The position numbers were made by a program, and so were the translations under genes. The notes below the pieces were generated by a model. The model was not told where the DNA came from and searched no databases. It was given only the letters and a program-made list of their open reading frames with translations. Shown here in pieces: positions 48,094 through 61,279 of a stretch of DNA of 64,000 nucleotides (its first letter is position 1; every line of letters starts with the position of its first letter). The DNA comes from Dipteronia dyeriana (Eukaryota > Streptophyta > Magnoliopsida > Sapindales > Sapindaceae), in assembly GCA_032871835.1 (NCBI GenBank), contig CM065303.1, forward strand, positions 22,322,001 through 22,386,000, given 5' to 3'.

Positions 48094-51039
48094 AAGCATC
48101 AGGCTTCCCCTATCGACCCAATACTTAAACTCAACTCCCTGCACAAACCGGATAAGTTATCAGGTAATTTTTATAACATTTTCATCCAGTCATCGATAAT
48201 CATATTGTCGGTTACTCAGAGAAACTTATTAATGTAAGCCCTAAAACCAACATTGAAAGAATGGATAAGGATTAAGATTTTCATACTGAGCAGCTCCAAT
48301 AAAGTACCTAACATAACATATGTACTAGTAATACCACGGTACTAACATAAACAAAAATACAACAAAAGTTCTCTTCCTTAACAACCGGTGGTATAGCATA
48401 ATTCAATTGAAAAATTGCAGAATAACCTTTATTTATCACCAAATAGTAAATGGGTTTCCAAGGACGAAGAAAAAGATTCTTATACATGTAAGGGGAAAAC
48501 CAATGCAAATAATAATGAAGCATAACATGAAAAAGAATACAAGTTGCTAAAATGTATACTATACATATTCCTCTTCCATTTAATTTAAATATAAATGTAT
48601 AAAATTAAATGATAAAATATGTATACTAATCCATGTATTCATGTATACCAACTATTCTTTAAAATTCGCCCTCAAAATTGTGCGGTTTTCTCCATCACTT
48701 AAGCATTTCTATTCTATATCTACCAATATTCAAACATGTTTGCTTTCCTCTCATTAGTATCCTCTTTGGACAACATATGTCGAATGTATAGTTAGAAGGG
48801 TAAGGCAACAGGAAGCTAATACAATAAATAAAGACTAAATCTTTATCCTCGTATCGTGACATGTTAACTCACTTCACCATCCATCAAAAGCATTGTTTTC
48901 ACCCATCTGCATTTTAGAATCCAATCCACTGTATCTGCTTTCGTTAGTATTAGAGCCATTTTGTTAGATAGCATGAGCAACAAAACTGCATTTGTATCAA
49001 ATGTGGTTTTCTGCACTAACTTACAATTATATTAGCCCCAGATTTCCTTAAACATATGTGCTCTAACAGATTGATTGCTCGTCTGTCACATCGCATGCTG
49101 CCTCCTGAGCGTTAAAATCAAACATATTTTGACTCTTAAAGCTTATCTCCATGTCATTTTACCTTCATCTTTGGCCAAAATCAGAAAATATTTTCACAAT
49201 AATACATTAGCAAATGCTGCTTTGTCATCCCCCGTATTTTTTCGTTCTTCACATTTACAATTTTGAAAATTGATCTGCTCTACACAATTAGCAAATACAA
49301 GAGAATATATGGTTAAATTAAATCTAACAAAATGTCAATCTTTTGGAGAAAAGGACTTTTATTAGAATGGAGAAAGAGTACAAGTACAAAGAGAGACGAA
49401 AATCTCCTCTAGAAGGAAAATTACAACACCAACTACAACATAAGTGAAGTGGTGAAAGAGACAAATAAAAGATGCTCATCAAGCTCAAAAGGCATATAAT
49501 TTTAGAATAATTTTCATGTTGCAGACCTCCATTTGAGGAGGACAACTAGAATACAGGCGGACCCTGATCCAGCCTCTCTCAAAATATGACTAAAATAGCA
49601 GCCATAACCTCATCGCCAAGTCTGAACATTCTATTAGCATGTGGAATGATCTCAATAGGCCTCCACCTGACACGTAAACATCCCTCTATCCTAATATTGA
49701 ACAAGCCTCTAGAAGCACCCAATATGATGCTAACAGTTCCAATTCAAAAAGTCACCAGAAATCACACGTCTCACAAAACAAAATAAAAGGAAGAACATTC
49801 TTCTTTCCATGCTTGGCACCAACTTTAACAGGTATGGGTAAACAAGAAAGCACCAATTACCATGTAGCATAAAACTTATGGTTTAAATTGCTTAATTTTT
49901 CTGCTGGTCTGTTGTCGCCAATCCTGCATTCTTATACAGCTTTGTTTTTGTGCTTCTGGTAGAAGAATGAAAGCTTTGCTCTAGTGGAAATGAGCTGATT
50001 TATCAACCTCTAGGGTTATATGGCAAGAAAGAAAGTAAAAAAGGACTACTAAAACTCCAAGGATGAGAAGATTGATGATTTATAGGATAAGGTTTGTATT
50101 TTGTCCTCTGTTTGGACATATCTCTCACAGGAATTTCAAGACTGGTCGTTCCTTTGTATTCACCACAATTCTGATTCAGTCTAGTATGAGAGATTCAACT
50201 TGTACTATCTTTAGGTTCTCAGTATTGACAACTGAGATTTTAATAAGTACTGATAAAATAGCTGTGGTGAACTTCACATACATTGCCTATACCATTTTCT
50301 CATGAATAAAATTCTATTTCGTTTTCTATAAAAACAAACATGTAAATGAAGTTAAAAGACAACTGACAAGCCACCGGTATGCATACCCTCATGCATGATT
50401 AACCGTAATCTTGAATACCTGAAAACTCACTCATTAAGCTGATCTCTCCTAAATATATCTTCCGTGGACAACTCGTTCACCCATTTATCTACATTGTCCA
50501 CTTTCCTCATTCAAAGTCTCCGCCTCGAACCGGAAAAAAACAAATGTAAAGTTTCTATCACAACAAACACAGTTCATATCTTCGTATAGCATCCATCACA
50601 AATCTCCACAATAATGCAAGAATTTATCTCAACTTCCAAATACGTTTTGCTTCCAATGCTAGTCAATCCCTTTGCCTAGTGCTTTTCTTCCAAAATCACA
50701 TCACAATCTTTATCCTTTACGATAATCAACAACTTCACAACTTAGAACAATTTTTTTGTTTCTACAACAACAAACTGAACCTCATAATCTTTATAAAATT
50801 TCTCCACATTTGAATATTATTGTTCATATGAGTAAAAACACTAAAATGTCTTGACTTTTCAATATTTTTCACATATTAAAAATCATTCAGATAAATTAAG
50901 AAAAATCAAATCAGTTTATAGTTCATTCACAATGAGAAATCAAAAGTAAACAAATAGCGTTCGCATTCAACAAATATTACCAATCAAAATAGCCGGAAAA
51001 TCGAAGCTTCTTGTCAAAACGACGATGAATCGATCACTA

Positions 51040-51230
51040 ATCGGCCGGTGGTTCAAATCGGTAAGAATTTATCCTGGAAGCGCACCTTCACCGTCCGATT
51101 GAACGTTGACTGGAGATGGTAAGAGGATCGCACGGTGGAGATCGAAAGCGAATCGAGAACATGATTTGGCTTGTTTGGTGATTGTTTCTCTTGTCTGATG
51201 AAGAGAGAGAGATTCGAATGGGGTCATTTT
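51040..51230 (-). promoter_or_regulatory. Possible first exon or promoter of the RING gene
   Basis: Compared with its surroundings this block is GC- and CpG-richer. On the minus strand it has a CT-rich leader (AATCTCTCTCTCTTCATCAG) typical of plant 5' UTRs, and a possible donor (GACGGTGAAG-GTGCG). The nearest downstream minus-strand gene is the RING gene 6.7 kb away. The link is a guess. Confidence 0.3.
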
Positions 51231-51479
51231 CTAAAATAATTATTAAATAGTGAAAAAAAAATAGAGGGAGGTTAGAATCGGACGCGGAGCTACCATTTAA
51301 AACCTCGGATTTCAACCGTTGGATTAGGATGGAATCTGTTTTTTGAGGCTGGATTTCACGCTTGATTTGATGGAGGCACGTGGAACGTTTTAGAAACGTT
51401 ATTAAAATGTACCTCGCCGTAGTGGATTTTGTTTCCACACGTTTTTTAATCTGTGGGAAAACGCGAAAAGCAACCGCAT

Positions 51480-52298
51480 AGATGACACGTCATAATTGTG
51501 AGTTGTACAATGTACATACGAAATTCACTTTCAACATAAAAGGGAAAATGATATTTCAAAAAAAATAAAAACATAAAATGGAAAATTAAGGCAATTACTA
51601 CATACAGTCCTTAAACTTCAACTTGTTTTTGTAAGAAGCTTGCACATTTTCATGTTTTTATCACAAAATTCCTAATTTTTGTAGTCGACTTAACAATCAA
51701 AATGTATATTTAGTATTTTTCCATTTTATTTTATTTACTTATTTGGTTTTAAATTTAAAGATTTTTTTTTCCTTTTGGAAACTAGAAACTAATTTTATAA
51801 TTGCCCTAAAAATAAAACCAATCAATTTTTTTCTATATATATATATCACTTTAAAATCAAAATATAGAAAAAGAAAATAGAAAAGGTATATCATTTTTTA
51901 AACTAATTTTTAGAGATTCACCTCTTAATACAATTAAGAGAAATTCTAAAAAGACTATTTTAAAAAAATGTTTAGAGAAAACTAGAAAAAAAAAAATATA
52001 TATTAAGCATTTTTTATTTGTATTTTTTTCAGTTTAAAGATAAGTAATTTAGTCCAATGATTTCTTTTTCAAAACAACAGAATCTCATCTAAAGCACTAT
52101 TTGCAATCCTTTTTCTTTTTTAATTTTACCACTAACCTCACACAAAAGCTCAAATCAATTAGGCTACTATATAGTAAGCACTAAGCAGCAACAAAAGAGA
52201 AAAACGAAAAATGGAATTCCATTGATACATTTCATACAAATAAAGTAAGAAAAAGGGTTTTCTAGGATATCGTGCTATTGTGATTTTAGAATCTTTTA
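51480..52298. other. AT-rich spacer
   Basis: No gene or clear element. Its end is the TTA (52296-52298) flanking the Tourist-like element. Confidence 0.4.
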
Positions 52299-53672
52299 GG
52301 TCACATCCCACAACTATTTTTTAATCCGTTTTCGTTTTTGTTTTCAAAAATAATTTTTAAATTTAAGTTCGTTAACCGTTTTTTATTTTATTTTTAAAAA
52401 ATAAAAAAACAAAATTAGTGTTAACAGTGATAAAAGGCACAAAATACTGTTTTTTTTTTCTTTTCTTTTTTTGCTTTTCAAAAAAATTAACAATAAAAAA
52501 AATTCCTTTTTTCTTCTTCTTCGTTCGATGTTCTTCTTCTTCCTACCACGACTCCATGAACGAACATTTGGACGATTAGCTCCTCCAACGTTGGAGGAGG
52601 TCACCTCGGCAACGCCGATCTAACCACAAAAATCTCTTCCTTCTTTTTTTCTTCTTCTGAATTAAACACGGACTCATGAAAAAATTAATTGTTCTTTTTC
52701 AAACACTATCCATAAAAAATTCTTTCTTTCTTTATCCAATTTTTTTATTAAAAAAAAACAAACCAGAAAAACATATCTGATCTTCTTCTTCAAATACAAA
52801 TGAGGGAAAAAAAATCTTCTTCCAATAAAATAAAAATAACAAGCAAACAAGGAAAGAAAAACAAATATATTCTTCTTCAAAGGTTACAAAAGAAAAAAAT
52901 ATATATATATTATTCTTCCTCTGATGTAAAAAAAAACCTAGATAAAGAAAAAAAAATATACATAAACATCTTCTTACGTAATTGTAGACATTATCTTTTA
53001 TCTTATTATTTTTTTTATTATAGATTGAATCTCACATTTTATATAATTTTAACATTAATTATTAATGTTAAAGTATATCATGTAAATGCTTCTTCTTTTT
53101 TCAATTATTCTTTATATTTAATAAAATGAATATCTATTTATAAATTATGAATTAGTGTTGAATGTTTTATTAGTTGATTCTTTTTTGTGATTTTTATTGA
53201 TCCACTATTTTTTTCTTTAAATTTATAAATTACAATAGAAAAATCACATTGCTCAGTTATGTAACCAATTTGTTCATAATGTTAGGTTATAATATCAAAC
53301 AAAATGTCAATTTGAGATTACAATTTTTTTATATATTTTTAGTTAATCTACATAACATGATTTTACTTTTTTCATCTTCGGAATACATGTTTCAGCTTTT
53401 GCTATCAGACGTATTTTCAAATTTCGAAATTAAAACTAAAAACACCATTTTATTTTCATTTTTCTTTTTCGAAAAACGGTTATTACAATTTTTTTATATA
53501 TTTTTAGTTAATCTACAGAACATGATTTTACATTTTTCATCTTCGGTATACATGTTTCAGCTTTTGTTATCAGACGTATTTTCAAATTTCAAAACTGAAA
53601 CTAAAAACACTATTTTCTTTTTCTTTTTCTTTTTCGAAAAACGGTTAATAAAAAATGTTTACAGGACTACCC
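52299..53672 (-). mobile_element. Tourist-like element, 1.37 kb copy, reverse orientation
   Basis: Both flanks are TTA (52296-52298 and 53673-53675), the PIF/Harbinger target duplication. The plus-strand left end (GGTCACATCCCACAACTATTTTT) and right end (TTTACAGGACTACCC) match, in reverse, the ends of the 805-base copy at 58578-59382. It is longer because of an AT/TTC-rich middle with a small GC-rich patch (52545-52620) and a 165-base tandem duplication near its right end. I see no transposase. Confidence 0.8.
53317..53646. repeat. 165-base tandem duplication in the Tourist-like element
   Basis: Units 53317-53481 and 53482-53646 run from ATTACAATTTTTTTATATA to CTTTTTCGAAAAACGGTT with about ten differences. 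Each unit holds one element subterminal region, so the copy carries that region twice. Confidence 0.9.
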
Positions 53673-54069
53673 TTAAGTTTTTGTTCCCAGTGGTTACTTG
53701 CTATTAACAATGACATGAATTGCACCAAAAGGAAAATTCATCTGGTCCAAAGTTATGTTTACACAAGTTTGAATTGCGAAAGTCCTCAAATAAAACAAAG
53801 TATTTACCAAAAAGAAATTTTTTGCACGGGACTCCTTTTTCCATTTCCATTCTATATATATTGCGCAAGGACACAGATGAGTCATTTGTGAGAAAAGCGG
53901 TACACAATAAGGAAATGTCTGTACTATGAGGATCACAATCCGCGGCAAAATGCAAAACAGAACTGTCCACCAGAATCCTGGAAATTACATTGCATAATCA
54001 TATGAAGTTGTTGAGGAATAAACATTTTTGCATTGGCCGTCCGGTTTCGACAGTTGAGTTACCCATCTA
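53673..54069. other. Flank and 3' UTR of the RBL19-like gene
   Basis: Non-coding. It should contain the 3' UTR of the minus-strand gene ending at 54070. No canonical poly(A) hexamer is visible in the expected orientation. Confidence 0.4.
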
Positions 54070-57037
54070 TCATACGTTTTCTGCAGCATCTTTCTTCAAC
54101 TCTTCTGTACTACGTGCTGAAGCCAACTTCTCAGATGCCAATCTTTCCTCCAGTGCTCTAGCCCCTCTTTCTCTGCACAGGATAGGATAGGTCAGAAACT
54201 ACAAATTCCATCGATTTCCCATGTAAACAATTACCTTAATGGCTCTAAACAGCTGACTTTATATTGTTACTACAAAAGCTTCTTGTAAGGCAAGCATATA
54301 CACCAGTGTAGTTTTTAATTTTGTGCTTGCAACCTTGAGGCAATTTTGACAAGTGACCTTAAATCAGCTTTATGTGAAAATTGCCCTTTTATGAACACAT
54401 GTTAGGTTATTATATAGCATCCTCAGCGAATTCTACATGCAATTGATGCATTTAACATGGTGGCATGAAACCAAGAATGTTACCTCCTCCTAGATGCTTC
54501 AATGGGGTCAGAACCAGGCAATGGAGCCCCTCCTCCCAAGGTATAGCCATGGGCCTCACCAGAAGTATCAGATCTCCCACAAAACATCCGATGAAATATC
54601 GATGCAATAGGATCAATGACAGGCCTGTTTGCCATGCAACAATAGACACTTAGACAAATCCAGATTAAAAGTGGAGAAATTTAAAGCAAACTCGTAATTA
54701 TGAGAGCAAAAAGATAAAGAGAGAAAAGAACGTACCTAAGGAATTCAGGGAAGAATGAAGAGAATCCAAAATCATCACTGGGATCACCTCTGTGTTTTGT
54801 TTCTGTTTTACTCTGCATGTATCTAAGGTAAATCCAGCCCATATATGTACCGAATATTATGGTTGGAAGGTAAGCTGCTGACTCCGCTGTAAAGAAACTT
54901 ACAGCAATGGACAACAATATCATAATGGATGGCAACCACTGCAAGGATATGGAAAAAAGTACCATAATTTGAGTGTGAGGGACAGCTCGTCAATATGCAT
55001 GAATCCATTTCAAGCGATAATTGAATTAAGTGTTAAGAAGGTGCACACCTTTGCTTTTATTTTCAACAAAGATAGTTCCTGGTCAGGTATGATCTGCTTG
55101 ATGCCAACCAACAAAGCTGAGAGGATCCCATGGAAGCCAGAAATAGGCATATAACTAATACAAACCAGAAAGATAATCAGCAACTACAAAAGTATGGATA
55201 AGGAAAATAAATATAAAAACGAAAGAATCCAGATACAAAATATCAGTACTACTGCTAATCCTCAAAACATCATATAATATGCAACTAATGAATGATTATT
55301 CAGGTGTGCATGGATCAGCATTGGCAGACCGATCAAGGTTTATCCTTGTTCAATTATTTTTATTAAATTCAACTACCAAATCCAACAGTTTATTTTCTTT
55401 TATGTATCGGCCAGCATATGGAGTTAATTAACAGCGGAACATGTGTGGAAGATAAAGAGAGAAAAGGCGGTTCAAGATCATAATCAGTAGAATGAAGACA
55501 AAAATAATTAGTTCATGAATGCACAGGATTGGCATTCTACTTACAGATAATTTTCCTGCCTCATAATGTAGTACAAGGCAATAGCAGTGATGAAAACACA
55601 AACAGAAGTCAGAAAGTTAACTATAAAGATGAACTTCAGGAACTCCTTAGAACCCCACACTGGTTCAAGCAACTTCCCCATGAAAAGGAGACCAAGAGTG
55701 CTGACCACCACCTAGAAAAGCAGCAGCCACCATTACCACTTTATACAGAAAATAAAAAGAAAAGAGACATTTTGGAGTTTGGACCAAGTAGTATTTGAGA
55801 AATTATACCCCATACACAGTTTGCTCTATGTAACCAGCAGTTATGAGGTTCCAAGCAAAGGGAATTGTCCTGCAAATAAAATTTAAAAAACAAGTAAAAG
55901 TTGCAAATCTTAAGCCTTATGACTTATCACTCTTCTATCTACTCCCAGAGGTGGGTAAGGGATAACAAAGCACGGTTATTTTATTTGCCTATACACACAC
56001 ACACACACAATGACTTGATCTGAGTTCGAGGAGTTTTGACTCCTAAAACGTTATTTTGCCAAATCACCCACTAAGACCACCAACACATCACACGGTGACA
56101 GAATACAGAACTCACAAAAAAAGAAAATGGATTGTATTTAACAATTTTCCAAGATCATCTAAGTACAAGGAGGAACCAAGTGCTTTCAATGCAGAAAGTA
56201 AACAGCCATTTCCAACTTGTTTTCTTTTGGTTTTCTCTTCTTCCCTTGATTGAAGTATAGACATTGTGCATTAACTGACCTCAAGATTCATCAATCAAAT
56301 ACACCATGTCTTCAACAGAATCTTAGTGCCCTTGAATATTATCTATAACATAAATTAAATTGTGAAACTTATGTGGTCTTTCTAATCAACTAAATTTGAA
56401 GGAAACATCATAAAGTTTCAAACTTTTTCAATGCTTCCACCCCATTATCCACTTTATCGCTGGTTTTACACAATGGGGCACAAACTGCAATTCAACATAC
56501 GTAATCCAGATCCTAGTACACATGCAAGAAGTACAAAAAATAAATCAAAATTTACACAGAATTTAAACTAATAGCTAAAAGAAGAAGCACAAAATTAAGT
56601 TGAAAGAACCCACTAACACTACTACGCTTGAAAACATAAGAACTAAAGAAAAGTTGACTTTCAGTTTCAAATTATTATCGGATTTCAAAATTATCTAAAA
56701 ATAATGAAAATTTAGAAAAGCAATAGATTTTAAAAAATAAATAAAGCAAACCTAGCAGGAATGAGAGCAAGAGCATTAACAGATGCTGGCAAAATCTGAA
56801 CTAAAATATGTCCGCCGACAAGAATCACAGCTAATCCTTTGCAGAGCTTTGTAAATCCAGTAAACAGGCTCGTTCCCTATCAAATTAAAAAACCAAACAA
56901 ACAAACAAACACTTGTCATATAGTGATAAATTAAACAAATTTAAATTTAAAAAAAAAAATCGAGATCTAATTTGTGTTTCGTAGAGGGAAAAAGAGTATA
57001 GTGTATGAAGAGAGAAGCATACTGCCGGAGAACTCAT
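54070..57037 (-). CDS. RBL19: RBL19/TMEM115-like rhomboid-family membrane protein
   Basis: Eight exons from the ATG at 57037: 57037-57023, 56876-56752, 55869-55809, 55711-55545, 55154-55049, 54938-54736, 54624-54484 and 54172-54070. All are GT-AG and in phase, giving 306 residues against about 315 in Arabidopsis RBL19. Landmarks are GTSLFTGFTKLCKGLAVILV, TIPFAWNLITAGYIEQTVYG, STLGLLFMGKLLEPVWGSKEF, YMPISGFHGILSALLVGIKQ, WLPSIMILLSIAVSFF, ESAAYLPTIIFGTYMGWIYLRY, HRGDPSDDFGFSSFFPEFLRPVIDPI, and the charged tail RRRERGARALEERLASEKL ending AAENV. Several hydrophobic segments indicate a multipass protein; TMEM115 relatives sit in the Golgi and affect retrograde traffic. The GxSG protease motif is absent, as expected for this non-protease branch. 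Confidence 0.95.
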
Positions 57038-57201
57038 AATTGAATAATGGTGATCGTTGATTGGAGAGTGAACTCAGAAGCTGGTGATCTAATGAGTTTT
57101 GGTTTTTTTATGATTTGGGAGGGGATGGTGGTTTGTACGGTTTCAGATCGGGAAGGCTGAGCGGAAAAGAGTTCATAAAAGACAGTTCATTAGGCTACAA
57201 G

Positions 57202-57863
57202 TAGGGATGGCAATTTGAACTTCATCCTTCGGCAACCATCCGAACCTGACCCTATAGGGTAGGGTGTAGACGTGTGGACGATGAATTTATGATTCGTGGA
57301 TCCGTGGATCTGTGAACACGTTTAATAAAAAATCCAATGGGTTCGTAATCGGATACGGATTAAAAAAACGAACATATGGATTGGATCTATGAATCCGTAT
57401 AAATAAAATACTTGTATATAAACATATATTGATATTTAAATTATTTTTTATCGTTTTATTTTTATGTTATTATTGTTTTGTAATGTATCAAGTAGAGAAT
57501 TAGAAATGGATATTTAATTCAATTAAGTATTAAATATGTGATTACATGTGTAAATTTACAAATGAGTAATCGCGGGTTCACGAGTTCGTAGATTGCGGGT
57601 TTGTGGGTATCCCGCTGGTGAATCATCCACTCGTGAACCCACATTGTTTCGCGGGTGAGGGTATGGGTGCAGTCATAACCCGTGGGTTCAAACCCGCCCG
57701 CAAACCCGCCCGCGAACCCGCTTACCTACGCGGGTTCGAGGACGGGCGTGGGTGAGAAAGATTTTCGTAGGAAAATTTTCGCGAGTGAGGAAAATTTCTG
57801 CATGTGAAGGTTTGGATTTTACAAAACCCACTCGAACCCGACCCCGACCCGCTGTCATCCCTA
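57202..57863. mobile_element. hAT-type MITE upstream of RBL19-like gene
   Basis: Ends TAGGGATGGCA and TGTCATCCCTA are inverted repeats. The flanking 8-bp duplication GCTACAAG is exact (57194-57201 and 57864-57871). It contains GTGGATCCGTGGATC and CGCGGGTT/AACCCGC-type subterminal repeats, some 30 GGGTT/AACCC words. No coding capacity. Its nearer end is 165 bases from the RBL19-like start codon, so it lies in the promoter or 5' UTR. Confidence 0.93.
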
Positions 57864-58439
57864 GCTACAAGCCTACGATAAGAAAAAAATTAATTAATTA
57901 ATTAAATTTTGTGGAAATTGTTAAAAATAACCACAAACTATTACGGAAATTTTGTTTTTAGCCACATACTAAAATTTATTCGTTAATAGCCACTTTTTTG
58001 AGAAATTATTTGAATGCCCTCATATAAACACCATCCCCAAACACTTTCTCTCTCTTTTCTCTTTTTTTTCTCTCTCCTTTCCTCTCTCTTCCCTATCTCT
58101 CTTCCCTATCTCTCTCTCCCGTCGGCGGTGTGCGGGCGAACCGTCGTTGGCGTCCCTGCGAAGGCCGACGAACCGTCACCAGCCTCCTCTCTCTCTCACT
58201 GAACCTTTCTTTCTCTCTCCCCGCAGCTCTCTATCTCCTTTCTCTCTCTCTTTCACTCACCTCTCTTTCTCTCTCTTTTCCTTTCTCTCTCACACGTCGT
58301 CGACGGCTTGTCGGAGTGCCGTCGCCTGGGCTTCACGACCATCCAGCAACGCCGTCGAGCTCCCCCTCCGCCGGTGAGTAGATCTGTCAAAAAAAATGGA
58401 AGAAAGCGAAATACCTAAAAACCTACAACATTTCAATTT

Positions 58440-58570
58440 AGTCAAGATTTCAAGTTTCAACATTTCAATTTAAGCACGATTTCAAGTTTCAACATTTCAA
58501 TTTAAGCACGATTTCAAGTTTCAACATTTCAATTTAAGCACGATTTCAAGTTTCAAAATTTAAAAACGAA
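58440..58570. repeat. Tandem AAGTTTCAACATTTCAATTTA units
   Basis: Four units of about 36 bases with ACGATTTCAAGTTTCAACA lie left of the nested Tourist-like insertion. Related words continue right of it (59395-59590), so the array was split by the insertion. Confidence 0.8.
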
Positions 58571-58577
58571 AAACTTA

Positions 58578-58983
58578 GGGCCCGTCCTGTAAGCGTTTTT
58601 CAGTTGTTGTTTTTCGAAAATAAAAATGAAAATGAAAATGAAAACAGTGTTTTTTGTTTCAGTTTCGAATTCCGAAAACGCGTATGGTAGAATATACTGA
58701 AAGTTTTATTTGAAAATGAAATAGAAAAAAAAAACGCGTATGGTAGATTAACCGAAAACTATTAAAAATTGATTACATAATTAACCAATATAATTTTTAT
58801 ATTGTAATTTTTAAATTAAACAAAAGTAACATATCAAAAATTAATTCAAAAAAACATATCAAAAAAATGAATTAATCAAAACTAAACTCTTAAATTATAA
58901 ATAAATAATTACAATATATATATATATACATATATATATATAGTATTATAATATTAATATAGTATTTATATATTATATTATTA

Positions 58984-59027
<44 letters not shown>

Positions 59028-59382
59028 CATGAATGCTTTTAGTTCTAGTTGGAAATAAATTATTCTGGAATATATATATAGGCACTTTGGTCATTTAAAA
59101 ATCTTATCACCGTCTTATCCTAGCGATATGAAATGTATAATAGTACAATTAATAGTTTTAAAAAAAATGATTTTTTTATATAAAAGAAGTGAAAAACAAA
59201 AAAAAAACGAAAAACAAGTATTTTGTGTTTTTCAAATCTTTCACTTTTAACACTGGTTTTGTTTTTCATTTTTTTTTCGTTTTTTGAAAATAAAATGAAA
59301 AACAGTTGACCAACGCGTTTTTGAAATCGTTTTTGAAAAACAAAAATGAAAACAGACTGAAAAACAGCTGCATGACGGGGCC
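58578..59382 (+). mobile_element. Tourist-like element, complete 805-base copy
   Basis: Ends GGGCCCGTCCTG and CATGACGGGGCC are inverted repeats that continue through CGTTTTTCAGT. The flanking TTA (58575-58577 and 59383-59385) is the PIF/Harbinger target duplication. AT-rich interior with an AT microsatellite (58993-59022) and no transposase. It is nested in the 57913-59733 element. Confidence 0.88.
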
Positions 59383-60439
59383 TTACCCAAAACATTTCAA
59401 GTTTCAACATTTCAATTTAGTAAAAAATTCAAGTTTCAACATTTCAACATTTCAATTTAAATAAGATTTTAAGTTTCAAAGTTTCATGTTTTTAGACAAG
59501 ATTTCAAGTTTCAAGTTTTTAGTTTCTAGTCGTGATTTCAAGTTTGGTTTTAGTTTTTAGTCATGATTTCAAGTTTGCTTTCAGTTTTAAAGAAAAAATC
59601 AAATCCAGGGGTATTTTTGTAATTTATAAGCATACACTGAATTTTTTTAAAAAAGTGACTATTAACAAATAAAATTTCAAAAGTGGTTACAAACAAAAGT
59701 TTAATGTTTCCCATGACTATTTTTGATTTTCTCTCTTAAAAGTTTTAAGAAATTAAGGGGGTTCAGATATCCGAACCGGATCCCAACAGTCCTATTTATA
59801 ATACTATTTATAATAGTTGTAATAATTTTTCTTAAAACACAAATATTGAGAAATTAAAGTCCGACATCGGACCTAGCCACAGATAATTATTATTATTTTT
59901 TTAAATTTGACATTAACATCATCTCCAATCCAAAATATCAATTTGGTACAATTTTTATGTCAAAATAATGTAACTTTCACACCATTTTTTAGGGCTCAAA
60001 AAATAAATGGCACTATTTAAGAGGGGTGTTGTGCAAATATCACCAGTTTAGTAATGTAAGTTTAAAATGCCCCATTTAACGTAAAGAGACGAGAATATCT
60101 CGATAAAATTGAAAAAGAGAGAAAGTTATCGTTTTGTTAGTCTGAGAAAAGCAAGAGTGAGAAAGAAATCGACGACAACGAAATCGACGGTAAGGAAATC
60201 GACGGCTAATTGACCGGAACGAGAATATAGTAGATTTCGCAGCGATTGACAGAGGTAAGTTCAGTTTGTTTTATTTATCGATTTGCTGTTGATAACTTAT
60301 CATTGCATTTTAGACTTGTTTTGTTGATTGAAATTATAGATTAGGGTCGAGAATGGTTGTGGTTTAGGTTTGGGTTTGAAATGAGGTTGAATATGTGATG
60401 AGGAAGATGAAATTCTGGGTATCAAGAATTGTTTTTTTT

Positions 60440-61240
60440 TTAATCGAGAATATTTCAAGCAAAATCGAGGAAATTTTTTAGAAAGATTCGAGGAAATTTA
60501 TCATACGATCGAGATTATTTCTTAAAGGATCGAGAACATTTTCAAAACATCGAGAATATTTTCAAAGGATCGAGAAATTGTTTAAAACCATCGAGAATAT
60601 TTTTCTAACTATCGAGAATGTTTTTCAAAGGGTCGAGATTTTGTTAAATGATCGAGAAGATTTTTCAAAGAATCGAGAAGTTTTTCAAAGGATCGAAACT
60701 ATTTTCAAACAATCGAGAATTTTTTAAAACGATCGAGAATATTTTTCTAACGATCGAGAATATTTTTCAAAGGGTCGAGATTTTTTAAAATGACCGAGAA
60801 TATTTTTCAAAGAATCGAGAGGTTTTTCAAAGGATCGAGACTATTTTCAAAGGATCGAGAATTTTTTAAAACTATCGAGAATATTTTTCTAACGATCGAG
60901 AATGTTTTTCAAAGGGTCGATATTTTTTAAAATGATCGAGAAGATTTTTCAAAGAATTGAGAGGTTTTTCAAAGGATCGAGACTATTTTCAAAGGATCGA
61001 GAATGTTTTTCAAAGGGTCGAGATTTTTTAAAATGATCGAGAAGATTTTTCAAAGGATCGAGAATTTTTTCAAACGATCGAGAATATTTTTCAAAGGGTT
61101 GAGATTTTTTATAATGATCAAGAAGATTTTTCAAATAATCAAGAGGTTTTTCAAATGATCGAGAAGTTTTTCAAAGGATCGAGAATATTTTCTAAGTATC
61201 GAGAATTTGTTTCAAACGATCGAGAATATTTTCTAATATT
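60440..61240 (+). repeat. Subterminal CGAG array of the right MULE
   Basis: Some 30 units of about 24 bases have consensus TTTTTCAAAGGATCGAGA with AAT between units, reading inward from the element end. The frames DPLKNLLDHFKKS and similar on the minus strand are artefacts of this repeat. Confidence 0.8.
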
Positions 61241-61279
61241 TTTCCAGTTTACTTTTGTATCGTTTCTGTGACATTGCAA

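Larger units (their letters stand above)
57913..59733. mobile_element. Inverted-repeat element with GC-rich insert (Pack-MULE-like)
   Basis: About 100 bases at each end are inverted repeats (sharing GTTAATAGCCACTTTTTT and TTTTGTTTTTAGCCAC-type words). The inside is unusual: CT-rich 58040-58270 followed by GC-rich, CpG-rich sequence at 58120-58378 ending in a splice-donor-like CCG-GTGAGTAG. This looks like a captured 5' UTR plus first exon of a host gene. Repeated AAGTTTCAACATTTCAATTTA units follow, then a nested Tourist-like element. No clear target duplication is seen. Confidence 0.6.

Noticed and set aside
49324..49800. LINE 3' end or gene fragment on the minus strand
   Set aside because: Only weak tail-like words; no reverse transcriptase motif, so not called as a feature of its own.
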